A stretch of DNA of 64,000 nucleotides, taken from positions 1-64,000 of the forward strand of contig CANRWO010000007.1 in NCBI GenBank assembly GCA_947643615.1, in the 5' to 3' direction. The stretch comes from an uncultured Lachnospiraceae bacterium (GTDB lineage Bacteria; Bacillota; Clostridia; Lachnospirales; Lachnospiraceae). The position numbers were made by a program, and so were the translations under genes. Positions 61,936 to 64,000 of the stretch are shown in pieces (the stretch's first letter is position 1; every line of letters starts with the position of its first letter). The notes below the pieces were generated by a model. It did no database searches and had not been told where the DNA came from. It was given only the letters and a program-made list of their open reading frames with translations.

Positions 61936-63888
61936 TTAGACTCCCGTCTGCAGGATAAGCCTGTCATAAATCTCCGTCAACGTCTGGATCATCTTGGATG
62001 CCAGGTTATAACCGTTCTGATATTTTACCAGATTTACCGCTTCCTCATCTTCATCCACGCCGGAAATGGAAATCCTCTGGTTGTCGATGGTATTGGCAAT
62101 ATCCTGAAAACTCTGGCTGAACATATTCGCCCGGGAAGCGTTCAACGCCACATCCGACAAAATACACTGCAGGAATTCCGATGCGGATGCCCCGCGGAAA
62201 GTCATCTTGTCTTTGTCGGTGGCAAGCTTCTTCAGGTCTTCAAGCAGATCGTTCTGCTCCACACCGTCGCCTTCTTCATATCGGTTAGCCAGGCGTCTGG
62301 GATCATTTTCCAGCGCCGCATATATGCTGAAATTCGAGGCAGTAACCCAATAAAAGCTGTCCTGCTCTTTCTCCGTACCCTGACCTACATTTATGACCAA
62401 AGGCTTATTCCCGCCTTTTTGATATTCTTCATATGTGAATTTGTCATATCTGTTTTCTGCAGGAAGTTCATACTGCTCACCGTCCGTGGCATGGTTGCCT
62501 GTGAACATGGGGATGCCCTTGTTACCGTTGGAATCATACCCCTGGGTCAAAATATCGTTGAACTTCTGGGAGAACGTACGCACCCATTCGTTCATCTGCT
62601 TCATATAATAAGGGATACCCTGATAGGACAGGCTGGCGCCTATGGACGCAACTTTCCCTACCCGGTCGTTGGTCAGCCGGGAAGCATTCTTCTCTTTGTC
62701 GGATAAGGTAAAAGTATAAGAATAAACCGCTTTCCCGTTGGCATCATAGCTGATCTCGCAGCTCCAGGAATCGTAGTAAAATTCCTGGTTTCCCAAATCG
62801 ATAATACCGCCGGAATCCGACAGGTTACATTTGTTCAGATCCTGAAGGTACGGCTTACCCACCTGTACGGTGACCGTGTCATGGACAACACCGTTCTGGT
62901 CTTTGATGGTATCAACTTTCGTGATATCCCCGATAAAGTTCTCTCCGTTGTTGCCATCGCGCATCTGGATCAGTCCCTGCAGCGCTCCGCCCATAGCGGC
63001 ATTGTACAGGCTGAACCGTTGGCCATTCTCCCAGTATACGTCATAAAGTCCGTCCGCATCGGTCTGGTTTACCTTTTCATAAAGCTCCCTCGCCCTGCAC
63101 TCCAGACCGTTATATTCATTGCCGTCCACCAACAGCTGTCCGCCGGCGATCTTCACCATGTAACGGTTTGCGCCGGTCTCCCTCTGGGGATTGTTTAAGT
63201 CTACAATCGGATATTCTGTGATCTGCACATCCACGATCTGGGACAGCTGATCCACCAGAAGCTCTCTTCTGTCACGCAGCTCATTGGCAGTGACGCCTGT
63301 AAGCTCGATTGTATTAATCTGCTTATTCAGGGTAGCAATCTCTCCGGCAATGGAGTTGATCTCGTCAACCTTGACCTTGATCTCCTCATTAATATCCTTC
63401 TGTACATTTTCTAAATTGCCGGCAAGACCGTTAAAGTATTCCACCAGGGCGCCTGCGTAACCTATAAACTGCGTCTTGGTGGTGGCATCATTGGGGTTAT
63501 CCAAAAGCGCCTGCATACCGGTAATCATCAGCCGGTCAAATACGGTCTTAAATCCGGCGTTTTTGCCGTTGTCGTCAAAGTAGGCCTCTATCTGCTTCAT
63601 ATAGTATTCTTTCATACCATATTCCCCTACCTTGGCATTATTATTCCAATATTTCGTGTCATAGAACCCGTCCCTGATTCGCTCGATGGACAGGGTTTCC
63701 ACACCCGCGCCGGCACAGCCGTAAGTCTGGAAAACCCGGAGTGCGCTTGCTGCCACCTGGTTTACCTCCTGCCGGCTGTAACCCTTGGTCTGCACGTTTG
63801 CAATATTATTATTGGTGGCATTTAATGCGGCATTGCTTGCCAACAGGCCCGTATATGCAATATTTAATCCAAAAAACTGTGAAGGCAT
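61936..63888 (-). CDS. flgK: Flagellar hook-associated protein FlgK (HAP1)
   Basis: First junction protein on the hook. 650 residues. N-terminal GLNIAYTGLLASNAALNATNNNIANVQTKGYSRQEV is the axial-family motif; the C-terminal VNLVKYQNGYNLASKMIQTLTEIYDRLI closes the coiled ends. Lies upstream of flgL in the normal flgK-flgL-fliW-csrA order. A second flgK end lies just upstream. Confidence 0.95.
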   Translation of the reverse strand: MPSQFFGLNIAYTGLLASNAALNATNNNIANVQTKGYSRQEVNQVAASALRVFQTYGCAGAGVETLSIERIRDGFYDTKYWNNNAKVGEYGMKEYYMKQIEAYFDDNGKNAGFKTVFDRLMITGMQALLDNPNDATTKTQFIGYAGALVEYFNGLAGNLENVQKDINEEIKVKVDEINSIAGEIATLNKQINTIELTGVTANELRDRRELLVDQLSQIVDVQITEYPIVDLNNPQRETGANRYMVKIAGGQLLVDGNEYNGLECRARELYEKVNQTDADGLYDVYWENGQRFSLYNAAMGGALQGLIQMRDGNNGENFIGDITKVDTIKDQNGVVHDTVTVQVGKPYLQDLNKCNLSDSGGIIDLGNQEFYYDSWSCEISYDANGKAVYSYTFTLSDKEKNASRLTNDRVGKVASIGASLSYQGIPYYMKQMNEWVRTFSQKFNDILTQGYDSNGNKGIPMFTGNHATDGEQYELPAENRYDKFTYEEYQKGGNKPLVINVGQGTEKEQDSFYWVTASNFSIYAALENDPRRLANRYEEGDGVEQNDLLEDLKKLATDKDKMTFRGASASEFLQCILSDVALNASRANMFSQSFQDIANTIDNQRISISGVDEDEEAVNLVKYQNGYNLASKMIQTLTEIYDRLILQTGV

Positions 63889-63914
63889 CTTTTTCCTCCT
63901 GTATTAAGTAAGAC

Positions 63915-64000
63915 TTATACACCTAATGTATTGATGATATGCTCCAGCATCTCACTGATTACATTGATATAGCGGCTGGAAGCATTGTAAGCATTCTGAA
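63915..64000 (-). CDS. flgK: Second FlgK-like hook-associated protein (partial, C-terminus only)
   Basis: The last 27 codons of a protein ending QNAYNASSRYINVISEMLEHIINTLGV. This is the axial-family C-terminal helix with AYNASSRYI, as in FlgK. The start is beyond the window. Tandem flgK genes occur in some Lachnospiraceae flagellar operons. Confidence 0.8.
   Translation of the reverse strand, partial: QNAYNASSRYINVISEMLEHIINTLGV

Overview
The window comes from a motile Gram-positive anaerobe, most likely a Lachnospiraceae-type member of the Clostridia. The evidence is the str/rif ribosomal layout, the B. subtilis-like CsrA-FliW flagellin control module, strong AGGAGG ribosome binding sites and a zinc-ribbon L33. 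Almost every gene lies on the minus strand, so transcription runs mainly from high to low coordinates.

Left end (1-13214): a housekeeping block read as rpmG, secE, nusG, rplK, rplA, [promoter and L10 leader], rplJ, rplL, [terminator and promoter], rpoB, rpoC, then an inserted dTDP-rhamnose reductase gene (rfbD), then rpsL cut by the window edge. A 165-bp MITE-like palindromic element with terminal inverted repeats and an 8-bp target duplication lies upstream of rpmG (13353-13533). It is followed by an orphan FliD-like gene with a sigma-28-type promoter.

Middle (15121-21938): glf (UDP-galactopyranose mutase) with an XRE regulator; a CgeB/DUF3880-type glycosyltransferase; a three-gene set resembling Rpe, TarI and TarJ that would make CDP-ribitol; a second regulator with two HTH motifs; and an IS1380-like transposase remnant.

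Glycan operon (45634 down to 22103): about 20 tightly packed minus-strand genes. Read in transcription order they are: a LicD transferase fused to a propeller-like domain; a nucleotidyltransferase-kinase fusion; a KdsD-like SIS isomerase; three GT-A glycosyltransferases with C-terminal Rossmann modules (one epimerase gene lies among them); RfbF, RfbG and RfbH (CDP-4-keto-3,6-dideoxyhexose); a DRE-TIM aldolase fusion; an AroB-like sugar-phosphate cyclase; a ThDP enzyme; an SDR; two epimerases; an FkbM methyltransferase; a small unknown protein; a GT9-like protein; and a HAD phosphatase. A sigma-28-type promoter precedes the operon, which suggests it belongs to the flagellar regulon. One epimerase gene (25083-26206) carries a G9 tract just after its best start codon and is out of frame as sequenced, so it looks phase-variable.

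Right end (46107-64000): more CgeB-type glycosyltransferases, a radical SAM protein, an Rpn-type nuclease gene, two almost identical tandem flagellin genes, then the late flagellar genes (flgN/fliT-like, fliS, fliD, flaG, csrA, fliW, flgL, flgK and the end of a second flgK). Both flagellin leaders have a sigma-28 promoter and a conserved hairpin with GGA in the loop just upstream of the Shine-Dalgarno sequence, as expected for CsrA control by the csrA-fliW pair next door.

Taken together, the window looks like a flagellin production and decoration locus. It makes filament and cap proteins, several activated sugars (CDP-dideoxyhexose with a possible branched or carbocyclic extension, CDP-ribitol, possibly others), and the transferases that would place them. 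That the glycans go onto flagellin is inferred from gene order and promoters, not shown by sequence.
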